A stretch of DNA of 64,000 nt from assembly GCA_001949185.1 (NCBI GenBank), contig BDGG01000002.1, positions 775,481-839,480 on the forward strand, read 5' to 3'. Numbering within the stretch: the stretch's first letter is position 1; every line of letters starts with the position of its first letter. Positions 43,277-54,329 of the stretch are shown in pieces. The stretch comes from Ramazzottius varieornatus (Eukaryota; Tardigrada; Eutardigrada; Parachela; Ramazzottiidae). A program made the translations under genes and the position numbers. The notes beneath the pieces were generated by a model. That model did no database searches. It was not told the DNA's origin and saw only the letters and a program-made list of their open reading frames with translations.

Positions 43277-43571
43277 TATTGAGCGGGTCAGGAGACTGAT
43301 ACTCAACTTTGGGATGGGACTTCTCGCAGTGCTTATAGACAAGGCGTCCGTAGGTGAGGGAGATGAAACAGGCGTGAACGCGACAACAATCGAAACCCCC
43401 CAATTGGTAGCTAAATGCCACTTTTCCCCCGACAGTTCTAGGATGTGTTCGGTACTTTTGAGCCGTTTCGGCCGTTTTGAGGCGCGGCGTTTGTAAGTAT
43501 TCATTCGTGATGGTCTTTCCTTTGAACAACAATTCCTCAAGAACGAAACGACATAGAAAGAACTGGAGCAC
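43277..43571 (-). CDS. Unrecognised ORF ending at a splice donor
   Basis: The frame reads VLEELLFKGKTITNEYLQTP, RTVGGKVAFSYQLGGFDCCR, VHACFISLTYGRLVYKHCEK and ends at AATA|GTAAGT. Four Cys are clustered in the second half. No downstream exon was found with a matching phase. It could be an exon of an unknown gene or chance. Confidence 0.2.
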
Positions 43572-43781
43572 GCTAAACCGAAAAGTGATTTAAAAGAAGC
43601 TTTAACTGTGTGCAGCTACCGGTGACCTATTTGCCATACCCAGGACGTCATGGTGGGTAGGAAGTCGTTGCACGTTTTTGTTCTGTTGATTGTACCGTTG
43701 TTTTGCCTGATGGTGGCATTTACGTTTTCCATATTTTATGAGATGCTGTATCTAAACTGCGCGCAGTTTTCTCTGTATAGT

Positions 43782-44475
43782 TCAAACAGAACAAAAAATT
43801 GAAATAAGGCAGTTCTTCAACAGAAACAAAGCTTGGTGGGCCGATATTTTTTCCAAGCGTGTAGTCATGAGCTCAGCTTGCCGAATCTTTTTCTCTAGGA
43901 CCGGAGGGATCGCTTCGGGGAAGACTGGAGCTCCAAATAGCGTTAGGCTCTCCTTGTCCGGAAATATTACGCCGGGGCAGAGGAGCTTCATTTTCTGGCG
44001 TGTAACTTGCTGTTGGGTAGGAGTACCTCAACAGACAACAAACTCACATTTGGACGTATTGAGCTCAAGGCCCAGAGAAGCGCCGATCTTCACAATGGTC
44101 TGGAAGTCCCTGCTTACCAGTTCGAAGTCTCCACCAAGCGTGGCATCGTCAAGATACCATACATTGAAGGGCGACTGAAGCGACTTGGACAGGTTCCGGG
44201 TCAGAAGACAGAACAGCAATGGCCCTAGGGGGTCTCCCTGTTGAACCCCCCGGGCGGAATGGATGACGTGCTCGCCGTAGATGAGATTTTTTGGCGATAT
44301 ATTGGCCATATTTTTGCTGCATCCGTCTTTCACGTTGTTGTCGTTGTGGTATCCATTGTTCGGGACGGTTTTCGTTGTTTTCGGACAATTTCCTCCCATC
44401 TGTTGCCGCATGGGCTGTACTTCGGGCTAGCGTCGTTCCATCTCTAGTTCTACGAACTGATCCGTGGCGAACCAA
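43782..44475 (-). pseudogene. Reverse transcriptase core fragment (non-LTR-like)
   Basis: The minus strand encodes SARGVQQGDPLGPLLFCLL and NVWYLDDATLGGDFE, the RT motifs including the YLDD catalytic box, then GLELNTSKCEFV and, after a frame change near 43995, LLCPGVIFPDKESLTLFGAP and HQALFLLKNCLI. This is the middle part of an RT family whose N- and C-terminal parts appear at 47825-48545. Both ends are truncated. Confidence 0.72.
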
Positions 44476-45309
44476 TGGCGGGCTGAGATAGGGAGCAGCG
44501 CATAGAAGGCAAGCAGAACTGAGACGTTGACCATAATAATATGCATCTTAATGTTAGCAGAGAGAACGACTGTCGCCAGTGATAACTACGGAAGAGACAA
44601 ATGTCTGCTTTCCAAGTTCCGTCAATATAACAAGCTGATACTTCCACTATTCTTCTCCCAGCTTACTTCTCGATCCTCTCCGTTTCCTTGGTTCTGGCTT
44701 TGATGAAACAACTCCGGGGGACAGGCACTCTTCCCCCGAATCCTCGTCGATTGTTTCCCACTTCCGTACAGCGGAAAATGATTCCGTAGAACATCTTGCT
44801 GGTTTGAGTTATTTCAGGATGCTTCGCTGACTTTGTCTCTCAGGATGTCACAGCCTGACTCTATAATGCTATGTGCGAAGTGTGGAGAGCTCTGCGCGGC
44901 CAGAGACATGAGTAGACACGCTGGGATGCCGACGCGCGTAACCAACCGAAAAAGTAACAGAAGGAGGAACACTACACTACACTTTGGCGCGCATCGTTTT
45001 CCTTTAATTAAAGTCCTTCCATCTGGACTGTCTAATTCCCGTTTGGGTGGCCCCAGAGTATCCAGGTAGATTTCTTGGGGGTAGAAGCCATCTATTTCTG
45101 AGGATCTACCTGGGCTGGCGAACTCTGGAAGGCTATCGGGCTAGCCGGAGTTTCACTATTTGGTAAGTGACTCCAATCAACCGACTCCTCTGTTGATTTG
45201 TTGCCCTGTGGAGCCTGTGGCTGCCCCTGTTGTCCCTGATTACAGAATGACCAACGTCCGTGGGACAACCGATGGGAACCTGGGGAAACAGCAGACTCTC
45301 CGATAAAAG

Positions 45310-46660
45310 AATCTTAACGGGATAAAGTCGAAGACCGAAGAAGTCAAAGCGTGGACGGAGAAAGGTAGCGTCGACATCGGAGCCTTCGTCGAGACAATGG
45401 CGGACGATACAGTGACAGATGGGTCGATTACTGATTTGCAGAAATACAGCGTCTACAGGAAAGATCGCGCAGGATGTCAGAAGGTAACCGGCGGTGGCGT
45501 CGCTGTCATTGCCAGAAAGGACCTTCACACGTTAAGGGTCGACGAGTATGAAGTAGAAGGTCACGAGTTGCTGTGGCTGAAGGTAGTGGGATGGAAGATG
45601 ATCGCAGTGGTCGGTGTATTGTACGCTCGAGGTATTCGCAAAGCTACGTACCTCTGTCCAAAAGATACCACCCTACCTCAGAAGAAACCTGATCCTGCTG
45701 GGCGATTTCAACTGTCCAGACATTAACTGGAAGGACATGTCAGCAAACCAACCTCGTACAAGGGAGCTACTTTCCGTCATCAAAGAATTCGGGCTGTTCC
45801 AAAGAGTCCGGGGAGTCACCAGAGTACGAAAAGAGTCGTCTTCGTGCTTGGAACTCCTTTTCGTCACCCAGCTGAGCCTTGTCCGCCAGGTCAGTAGCCT
45901 CCCTGAGCTGACGTTTTCCAACGACCACAGCGGACTGCATTGTCTGGTGAAAGTGTGGACAGTGAATTTCCCAACGCCTCCGAAACCAATATGGGTGCTC
46001 GAGACCGGAAGTCAGCAAGAATTCCGTAAAGAAGTGGCTGGCTTGGACTGGAAGTCGTTCTTTGATGCACAGTGTAACTCATATGTGGCCGTCGTTACCT
46101 TCGAAGCTAAACTAGTGGAAATTGCGCAGAAACATTTCAGGTTGAAGAAAGTTGGATCGAGAAGTCTTACCCGACCATCACTCTCCCCACGGACTATTGA
46201 CAGTCTTAAGAGACGTGACGCGGCTTCCCGAAAATGGACCAAGACCGAAGATCCAAGGGACTACAACTCTTGGGTGGATCGCGCAAGAGAAACGAAGAGG
46301 CTCCTCAAGGCAACAAAGACGAAGCAACTACGAAACATCGCCACTCTGTCAAGAAGACGTCCAGATGCGCTGTGGAAGCACGTGAAGCGGTCCGCCAAGT
46401 CCGGAAGCATTCCTCCGATTCTTTTACCCGGCACCAAACCCAATACCTGGTCCACCCAAAGCACAGAACGTAATACATAGCCAACGTATTTCAGAAAGAT
46501 CACGACCAGTGTGGGGAACATTGCTAACCGATCAACAATCAAGTCCCCTCCACTGCTACAAGATGCAAAGGCTGGCTGCCAATGCTGACAGTGACTGGAC
46601 GGAAATATGGTATGTACTACGGAAACTCCCTGGTAAGAAAACGGCAGGCTCACTGCTTCT
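45310..46660 (+). pseudogene. Non-LTR retrotransposon endonuclease half (Jockey/CR1-like)
   Basis: An apurinic-type endonuclease reads in two frames. The first has IKSKTEEVKAWTEKG, IGAFVETMADD (metal-binding Glu), YSVYRKDRAGCQ and GGGVAVIARK. After a shift near 45680 comes LILLGDFNCPDINWKD, FGLFQRVRGVTR and FSNDHSGLHCLV (catalytic Asp-His). The frame then runs through the linker (LKRRDAASRKW, TKQLRNIATLSRRRPDALWK) to TEIWYVLRKLPGKKTAGS near 46660, just before where the RT should start. The RT half is present but inverted, at 47120-47812. Confidence 0.8.
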
Positions 46661-47119
46661 CTGTGGTTTCTACATTCGGCTGGTGTTTTGAGAGGTTGCT
46701 CTTGAGAGCGGTGGTAAGGTTACGTTTCTTGTTGTGCTCCTTGATAGGCTGTTTGAGACCTGCAAATCTGAACATCACAAGGTCTCGCCACGACGACTCC
46801 CATTTCTCTTCGACCTAGCAGCGACAAGTTTGACCGTTCCTCGGTCAAACTGGTTGCTGCCCAACATTCGGGCACCCTTCGGAATTTGACGGAGGACTTT
46901 AGTCGAAGCTTTGTGCTGCTGTAGGACTTCATGGAATGGCTTGGATGCGATCTGCTGTTCGGAAGTTGAGGCAGTTGATTGACTTGCCTGGTCCGTGTTA
47001 ATAGTAATAATAAATGCTTTACTCGAGTATGATCGCCAGCAGATTAGCTCAGCCTTGGACACAAGATAAAAGGACGGCAAGAGAGCCAGAGAAAAAGTTT
47101 CGGATCTAAAGCATAACAA
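46661..47119. other. Remnant between the two inverted LINE halves
   Basis: Only short frames. Given the flanks, it is probably the 3' end or untranslated part of the inverted retrotransposon segment. Confidence 0.3.
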
Positions 47120-47812
47120 CTACTTTAAACAATCATCGATGTTCTTTTCGCACCAAGAGAAGCCCCGCAGATCGAGACGATCTAGAGAGGACTTGAAGGC
47201 AGGAAGACTTTCGCAGCTTGCAGAGGCGGGACAGAAATGTTTATCATTGACCAGTGCAGATGCAACGTAGGCAAAGCTATCAGAGGCTACTTTCAAAAGT
47301 TCTAGTTCTTTGATCAGCTCGGCTTCTCTACAGTTTTCCCCCAGCTGGTCCCGACACTCTTGAAAAGCTTGGCAGTCTTCAGCCTCACCGATCACCTGGT
47401 GGGCCACCAAGTCATCAGCATACTGAAACAGCTCACACTTGACCGAGTTGGAGAGCTTATTTACCGCCACAATGAAGAGCAGTGGGTCCAGAACGGAACC
47501 TTGCGATACACCTGACCGGACTTCACTGAACTCACTGTAGTAGCCTCCAACTGTCACTCTTTGGGTTCTGCCGCGTAGGTAATCGGACATCAGCTCCAGC
47601 AGGTCACCGGTGACGCCATGGTCTTGGAGGCTTTTCACCAGTACATTATGGGGAACATATAGAGGAGACAAGAGAGAAACAGGCCTCCAGGTGGCGCCAC
47701 CTTTCTTTGTGGTTGGTACAACATCGGCCTTCTTCCAGGAGGAGGGATACTGCTTTGTGGTGAGGATCAGGTCGAAGAGGCGGTTAAATGCTGAACCAGC
47801 TGCCTTGAGCAA
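47120..47812 (-). pseudogene. Non-LTR retrotransposon RT half (Jockey-like), inverted
   Basis: An open 230-codon frame with AAGSAFNRLFDLILTTKQYP, SSWKKADVVPTTKKGG, WRPVSLLSPLY, DYLRGRTQRVTVGGYYSEF, VRSGVSQGSVLDPLLFIVAV and the catalytic LFQYADDLV. It starts where the endonuclease half stops, but on the opposite strand. The thumb and C-terminal end are shortened. Part of one element with 45310-46660. Confidence 0.82.
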
Positions 47813-47824
47813 CAGCCGAAAGAC

Positions 47825-48545
47825 GCGGTGCTAAAGAAGATAGTGGAAGGAATGATTAATGATGGCAACGTCAGCGGAGCGTTACGAGTACTTTCAAGTC
47901 AGAATTTTGCACCAGCAACCACAACGGAAGTTCTGGGTATCCTCCGAGAAAAGCATCTCTGAGAAAGTCCGGAGTTTCCAAGTGGAGTCTCTTCACCACA
48001 GCTCAAGCCCCCTGCACCTGATCTGCGCCGCCGACAGCCTGGGACACGTCTCTTTTCGAAGATGTCCACGGGAACCTCGTAAGTATCGCGTCGGATAAGC
48101 GAGATTACTTGCTGCTTCAGACAAGACCACGGGTTTCCTGGCTCCACGCGTTCCCCTCTTCCTCGCTGGGCAACCTCCTCGACAACGACGCCCTCCGCGT
48201 CAGGGTGGGCCTTCGTTTAGGAGGCAATCTGTGTCGTCCTCACACTTGTCGCTGTGGAGCCAACATGGATGATTACGGTCAGCACGGTTTGAGTTGTAAA
48301 TTCAGTGGCGGTCCCGGCCATCCTTGAGCCTCTGGGCATCCTCAGAAAGAACAAGAGAGGACTGGATCGCGTGACGGCAAGTACCCTGGAGGAACGGCAA
48401 GGAGCTCCTCTCGGACGTGAAGTGGTCGATACCATGGCCATAACGAATTTGGCCATGTCCACGTTTAAAGCTGGATCCGCCACAGAAGCAGCCGAAAAAA
48501 AGAGAGTACCGGGAAAACCAGTTGCACTATATTCCACTGGGGTAT
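47825..48545 (+). pseudogene. N- and C-terminal remnants of a second RT family
   Basis: The first part reads KIVEGMINDGNVSGALRVLS, NFAPATTTEVLGILREKH; the second reads VSWLHAFPSSSLGNLLDNDA, LRVRVGLRLGGNLCRPHTCR, CGANMDDYGQHGLSCKFSGG, then VPAILEPLGI and AGSATEAAEKK. These match by memory the start and end of an RT-containing protein family found in many animal genomes. The RT core between them is missing and a core of this type lies at 43782-44475 on the other strand. Several stops and shifts are present. Confidence 0.55.
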
Positions 48546-48581
48546 AGTGCAGCAGAACTTGTGAAATGTATCTGTCAGAAT

Positions 48582-48893
48582 ATGGCGCCTGCTCTGTTGC
48601 TAGTGTTGTGCGGTACTGTTTTCGGCGACCAGCCGAAAATCGGGAGTGGAGTCACTGTCCTTCTCCCTCCCCATCAATGTAATGCCACGAAAGCCTGGAT
48701 GTTTACGGGGGTAACCTCGCCTTCGCTGGCAGTCAAGAATGTGCCGAAAGACAAGAGAGAGCCTGATTTTGTTTGCAATCCAGATGTCGACGAATACTGC
48801 AACCTTGTCAAAGCGCGCTATTGTTGCGGCTTTGGCATGCGAAGCTCCTCGTTGGGAAAAGTGCTTAAGCTTGCCCGAAGTTATGCTTGTTGA
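48582..48893 (+). CDS. Small secreted Cys-containing protein
   Basis: From the ATG at 48582 the ORF gives 103 residues with a signal peptide (MAPALLLVLCGTVFG). The mature part has six Cys, including HQCNATKAWM, FVCNPDVDEYCNLVKARYCC and a terminal YAC. An upstream in-frame ATG at 48522 overlaps the transposon remnant and is less likely. No family is recognised. The double Cys near the end recalls the CCYS of the CAP-cluster N-terminal modules, but the rest does not match. It may be a single-exon gene or the first exon of a longer one. Confidence 0.5.
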   Translation: MAPALLLVLCGTVFGDQPKIGSGVTVLLPPHQCNATKAWMFTGVTSPSLAVKNVPKDKREPDFVCNPDVDEYCNLVKARYCCGFGMRSSSLGKVLKLARSYAC

Positions 48894-50555
48894 CGTGCTT
48901 CGGCGCTTGTCGTGGACGTAGATTGCCCTGCTTATTGTCACATGCACCGCACATAAACGGTAAAAACCAATCATTATTTATCACTAACAGTTCCATCAGT
49001 TCCATCAAACTCTCGTTTGACGGTACGTGCAAGCATCCAGCAGACGAGTTACTGTAAATAACAAGCTCTGATACTTCGCTGTGTAAGTCGCCTCTCTTGT
49101 TTAAATGAGGCAAGATGGTTTCCGACGATTTCGTGTCTGTTGAGTCTTAAAGTCACAGTAATCCTAAGATTTCGAAGTAGAATATTGGACCAACCTGTCG
49201 TCTACAATGCAGTCGCCGCCATTCATCCGGTTTCAAAAGTTCATTTGACTCGTTGCCCGCTATACCTCCGAGCCAACAGGAATTACGGTCATGCCGAGTC
49301 ACCATCCAGAATTCATCAAGTACCGAATCTTCGGTAGCCCGGTACGGTATTGGTATTCGGGTATCTGCAGCCCAGTTTGCAGCTCAGCTTTTTCGATTCG
49401 AAACGGCTATTTTTTTCAGAAACGGCCAAGTTCAGCGTTCGCTCCCCTAGCGACAGGACTCATAAAATACTGTTCGCCCTTCCGGGAAGATTTTCCCGAA
49501 AATTTTGGGGGAGGTAACCAGCTGAAATTCACCCCAAGAGGGGGGGCCTCAGACTGCATCAGCAGTTCAAGTTTTCACTTCGGGTTACAAAACCGCAAAG
49601 TCGATTGCGGAAGAATTCGAGTGCGTAGCGTTAGGCGTCAAATTTGGCCGCCGATGCCCATTTGCAGACTCAGTACTTCTTGGTACCTTGCCGGGGAATA
49701 CCGGAGACTTACCGGAGACTTAGTAAGTTTGGTACCAGGAAAAATGCAAGATCCGTGAAATCGGGGCCTGGATAGGCAACACACGGTAATGCTGTGAAAA
49801 TTTGTTATTCGCCCGGGCGTTTTAGTTGATCCAGTCAACTCATTTATAACTGAACTGCCGACTACAGCGTACGTTTCGATTCACCTTAGCGGGTTGTACA
49901 GGTAAAGAAACCGGACCGGGATATATTTTAACTGTAGCTATTTATGATGACTTAGCGTGCGCATGCAGGGAATTTTCACATCGCGTATCATCGATACTTT
50001 GTTGGACAGTGACACCATGTAAGCAATGAGCTACTGTAGATACAACTTTTGAACAAAATTGGAAATCGGTTGGATGACGACGAATGCATTGTGTAAAGGT
50101 TCGCAAAACTTCTTTGCTCCCGTACTCTTGCTCTGAGCATCTGCATTACAGTCACCAGTTGCATCCAGCAGTACCCGAGAGCTTCTAAAAAGTATTATCA
50201 TCTGGATCAGTAAAGATTCCCCATTCCTCCGGTATTCATCCGGTAAAGATTCCGGTATTCAAAGCGAAAGCTAGTTTTGGACAGTGGGGTAGAGGAAAGC
50301 GTCCACCTCCAACTTTCACTCGTCCAGCCCGTAGTAACACTATCGAGCATCATAAGCCCACGGAAACACCACATGAAGCAAGCACGCCAACGGCGGTTTA
50401 CGCGAACTTAACTACGCTCCGGACCACATCCGAAGCCGCTGGGATGCCCATGAGCTAGCTTTAGAATTCCACAGGCAACTCATAGGACCGTCTACTACGC
50501 AAGATACGCTCGACCGAGCTCATTATCCGGAAAAGCTTTTGAGTGGCCATTACTA
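48894..50555. other. Stretch without a supported gene
   Basis: Several 60-155 codon frames exist (for example 49291-49758 on plus), none with recognisable motifs. Direct short repeats occur near 49700 (CCGGAGACTTA) and 50230 (ATTCATCCGGTAAAGATTCC region). Confidence 0.35.
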
Positions 50556-51092
50556 TTGAAAAACTCAAATTGTTTAGTTGTGGGAGCATTGTTGGAATTC
50601 TTTCTCTGGTACTTTTTCAATCTCGTCAATTACGATTTTCATCTGTGGTATCCGCTAACCTTGCTGTCTTTTATAATGGCCTTTAATATTATAGTTGCGT
50701 CGATATTACGATACACGTCAATGGTTCCCAGACAATACAGCTGCGGACGGAGCGTGGCCAATGTACGAAGAGAACACAGCGCGGCTTTTGCTCGGAAGAA
50801 AAGCGGAAGGAATCTCTTCACGGTTCTTGCGCATTGCTCCGATGAGCGAGAAATTCTTCTTGAGAAGAGCCTCTCCCAACGCCATGGAAGTGAAGAATTG
50901 TCAGTGGTCACATTTCTTCCGGACTTGTTCCCAAGATATTCCACCAAATCAAGGACCCCTTGCTGGCCTTGGTTCTTTTTCAGCTACACCGCCCGGCGCC
51001 TTTCCCGTGTACAGCTGGATTTCACAACAATAGAAGGTTCTACAACAGCAAAGAAGGAAGAGCTTGGGGTTTCGTGGGAATGTACTGTTTGA
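50556..51092 (+). CDS. Possible membrane protein ORF, unrecognised
   Basis: The N-terminal 55 residues form two closely spaced hydrophobic segments (ALLEFFLWYFFNLVNYDF; LTLLSFIMAFNIIVASIL). The rest is basic and low in recognisable structure, and overlapping frames are equally open, so only the first part may be coding. No homology is claimed. Confidence 0.22.
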   Translation: MKNSNCLVVGALLEFFLWYFFNLVNYDFHLWYPLTLLSFIMAFNIIVASILRYTSMVPRQYSCGRSVANVRREHSAAFARKKSGRNLFTVLAHCSDEREILLEKSLSQRHGSEELSVVTFLPDLFPRYSTKSRTPCWPWFFFSYTARRLSRVQLDFTTIEGSTTAKKEELGVSWECTV

Positions 51093-51599
51093 AGCCACAT
51101 CGTCCTTTGAGGGGGAAAAGCTGTTCATCGACACACAGGAACTCGAAGGTTCCTGACAGTTGTCGCGCGGCGCATGGCTCCATGAAACAGCTCTTGGACA
51201 TGGGCCATCTTGTTCGTCGCCACCCCAGCTTCCCGAGAAGGTCTGTCGTCGAAACGTAAGCTACAGGTTATCTGAGTGACGCGGTCACGAGACATACAGG
51301 CACTCCTTTCTCTTCGCTCTCACTCCACAATTCAGACACTGGAACAGTACACGCGCGAAGGGAAAGTTTGGCGCAGTAAAAAGTTTGGATCAGGCAGAAG
51401 AGACGGCGAATTTAGATTTTATATGCAAGCAAGAGACGTGGTAGATTTCAAACGCAGTGGAAACTACCGTAAACATTGCTACGGTGCACTGTATTAGCTG
51501 TTAGTCTTCTGAATGGATCCCGTCAGTTTGTCATTTGTTTTCGTGTCCAAAAATCAGCCGGTGTTCATGGTTCCATTTTGGCTAGCTTTTCGAGTGTGT

Positions 51600-51740
51600 C
51601 TCAACAGTTTACAACCAAGAGGCTTCGACAGCACAGCGAGGAAGACCTGAAAAGAGCGCTTTCTGCTGTCAAGAATGGTACTGGACATCGTGAAGCTGCT
51701 CGTCTCCACAACGAAGCCAGTAAAAGCGTCACGCTTATAG
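51600..51740 (+). pseudogene. psq-type helix-turn-helix fragment (transposase-like)
   Basis: The frame encodes RLRQHSEEDLKRALSAVKNG, then TGHREAARLHNEASKSVT. This fits the pipsqueak/CENP-B N-terminal DNA-binding helix-turn-helix found in pogo-like transposases and their host derivatives. Nothing further of such a protein is seen, so it is a fragment. Confidence 0.45.
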
Positions 51741-51961
51741 CCGCTCGTATCGAAACTCATCACGTACGTACGGCAGTAAGGCCAGTTAGGTCAGTTTTCT
51801 ACATGCAGCAAAAAGCGCCTGTCCGTGTCGCCGTAGCGAAACGGCCCGATCCAAACTTTTTACTGCGTCAAACTTTCCCTTTGCGCGTGTACCATCGTTC
51901 ACAATTCTTCGGAGAAGTAAGATTCCCAGGTAAGCATCAGGTTCACAGTATCCACTTTGGT

Positions 51962-52348
51962 TCATCCTTCGCCGTACTGGGTTTTTCCCTCATCGTTCGT
52001 GAAGCGGATGATCAGCTCTTTCACTTGTGGCGTGAAGAACAGGTTGAACGTATCCATCAATGTGGTAACTCGCGATCTGGCACCAAAAGTAACACCAGGC
52101 TGACCCGCCATCTTGTTGACCGTTCGGGTCTTTCCCCTATGCAGAGGGGAACGCTCCTACTTTAGGTCGGGGTTTCGGGCAAGGAATGGGCTCACATCAT
52201 TCAGCTGATAAAGGATGTCATCGTCATCGTCGCTCATAGTGTCTGACTGCTCAGTTTCCACTTCCACTGCATCAGATTCTGCCAAGGCTTCCGCGCTGTC
52301 TTCCGGTTCGTCGCATCCGCTACTACTCTTCGCATCATCCTGGTTCAC
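51962..52348 (-). pseudogene. piggyBac-like transposase N-terminal fragment
   Basis: The minus strand begins with an acidic stretch (CDEPEDSAEALAESDAVEVE, SDDDDDILYQLND). After an in-frame TAG near 52163 it continues as RGKTRTVNKMAGQPGVTFGA and TLMDTFNLFFTPQVKELIIR. The pattern of an acidic leader followed by a xxFxLFFxxxxxxxI..TN segment matches the start of piggyBac (DDE_Tnp_1_7) transposases. The catalytic part is missing. Confidence 0.5.
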
Positions 52349-52798
52349 AACCTATCGACGATTTCGTACGGAACCAGAGCACAAGTAATCCATACGAGAA
52401 ATAACAATGAAACGAATGGGTGCCTGTGGCGCAGTTTACTCGCAGCGACGTGTGGGACATTCGAGTTCGTTTTCTCGTTTCGTTGTTTGTTGGATCTCAG
52501 TGATACGCGTCTAAGAGCAGCAACGTGGTCACAAGTGTGTCAACATCAAAACAGACCAAGGATCTGTACGGCGCAGCGGCCATGTATGGACGAATCAACA
52601 ATCAAGTAAGAGAGTACACTTAGATCGACCGGAAGTGCGCCACTCTATCGAAGCAATAGTGCCTAACGAGACAGGATGCTTCCCCTTCCCAGATCCAGTA
52701 CTGCTGTGTCCGCCGAACTTCCACCTTATATAATCCAGCAGGGCGCTGGGATAAATTAAAACCAAATTTTGACGGAACGGGATAGCTTGTTCGACGTG

Positions 52799-53243
52799 CT
52801 ACAAATCCTTAAGCATTACCCTAGGTTGTGGTCGTTCATGATGGCGTAAACGAAACAGATGGAGACCTACGAGAATCTGCTTGACCAACGCCAGGTAAAC
52901 GGCAAATTGAACTTTCCCTTCTGTCATCAAATGAGCTGCTTCGTCAATGAAGGTTAATCTGGAAAGAACACGACCACAACAAGACCCAGAACGATAAATG
53001 TAAACATTCATCTAGGTATGGCTTCCGGTCTATCTGCGCATTCGCTTACCCTTCCTTCTGAAAAGCAGCCTCCAGTTCTCTTGTAGCTTCCATCTCGTAC
53101 GACACAACAAAAGCGGTAGTTACTTCGAAACACAGATTCCGATTCCGCTTGATATGAATCGAGAACAGAGGAGTGCGGAAGGACAGAAAATCTCGAGTAA
53201 AATGGAAACTGAAATTTGCCAAACCTAACCAGGGGTGTACCAC
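52799..53243 (-). CDS. Candidate two-exon gene, unrecognised
   Basis: Exon 1 (about 53243-53048) ends FEVTTAFVVSYEMEATRELE, AAFQKEG at GAAGG|GTAAGC. Exon 2 (52961-52799), after TTCTTTCCAG, continues in phase as LTFIDEAAHLMTEGKVQFAV, YLALVKQILVGLHLFRLRHH and ends in a TAG. The splice phase, good sites and amphipathic helical character support a real gene of about 117 residues. The start codon is uncertain and no family is recognised. Confidence 0.33.
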
Positions 53244-53419
53244 CTTTCGTGGTGCCGCTCGTGTCAGCGGTCACGCGGCGTCAGTAACGTTAGCTAGTTT
53301 TTCGGACTTCCATTTTTCTCTTGACCGCACAGTCGACTTCTATATTTGCCTGATATTATTTTATAATATAGTGGGACATTGTCCCTACTGTGATTTTTTC
53401 TCGAGAGGATATTTTCAGC

Positions 53420-53680
53420 GTGGTTCGTGCAAATCGACGAAGACTGAACTACCACCGAAAACGGCGAGGCGAGAACAAAATCCGTTCTATTTTTCGGTTG
53501 ACCAACGGTTACCGACACCCTTTTGGTGACCACATTGCGGGCCAGGCAAACAAAAACATCCCAGTCTAAAAGACCAAACGGGAAGACTTGGAGGAAAAGA
53601 AAACTAGGGCAGTGAATATACAAAGAGTACGGTTGTACGCAAAGTGTTGAGTGATACAGCATTAACCGAAGGGTTTTCAG
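53420..53680 (-). repeat. Degraded TIR element, family ACCGTCCTCTTTGTGTATAC, copy 4
   Basis: Shares CTACCACCGAAA, GGCAAACAAAAA, AAAGACCAAA and ACAAAGAGTACGGT..GT with 55560-55782 in the same orientation. Heavily diverged. Confidence 0.45.
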
Positions 53681-53934
53681 TAGCTTCCTTTCATCCGCTA
53701 ACGTGTACTCTAGCCGTACTTTGATGATATATCCGCCCAAAGTTACCTACGGATGCGTTTGGAGCTGCCGCAATTATCAACAGGGAGCTCTAAGGGGAGG
53801 AGTTAATAACGGTAACCGCGCCTTCGTATTTAAGTTATTGAAAGATTTAGTATTGCGTTCCAGATCGCCGGACCCATCAAGTTGCTGATAAAAAGTTGAT
53901 GCCGCCGACCGGTCGGTTTCCTGGCAGGATGGTG

Positions 53935-54325
53935 TTTCTCCATTTGTTGTACTGTATTCGCTCGAAAGTTCTGCGAATCACGTGACTGTCGTGGTGAATG
54001 TCATCCGGCGGAGAACAGAAAGTATAATTACCTTCAATCAAAGACTGCTCCCCGGTCAAGTGTAATGATAGGCGACAATCAAACAATCAGGGATACCAGT
54101 GCGGGTGTGATTTACCGGCATGATAACGTAATTCGCACGGGAATTTTTCACGGGAATACAGTAACTTCGTTTCTTGAGCAATTTACTCGAAATGAACATT
54201 TCTGCCAAACTTCTCCGGCTATCTGTAACCTCTATGTTAATCAGGACGAGCGAAGCGAGGAGTTCATAAGTCTTACAACTTCAATGGGTGTCGCAAATGA
54301 TGAAGCTTTCTGAAATTGCAAACGC
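53935..54325 (+). repeat. Dispersed repeat, longest copy of the 11095/28665 family
   Basis: The first 230 bp match 11095-11330 and the reverse of 28665-28870. The last 80 bp match the reverse of 9822-9906. This copy therefore links those fragments into one element family. No ORF or clear terminal repeat. Confidence 0.6.
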
Positions 54326-54329
54326 TTTT

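Noticed and set aside
43277-43571. Cys pattern CC-x4-C recalling an insulin A chain
   Set aside because: Spacing to the next Cys is 13 instead of about 8-9, and there is no B-chain or signal peptide.
45133-45528. 131-codon minus ORF
   Set aside because: Antisense of the retrotransposon endonuclease region.
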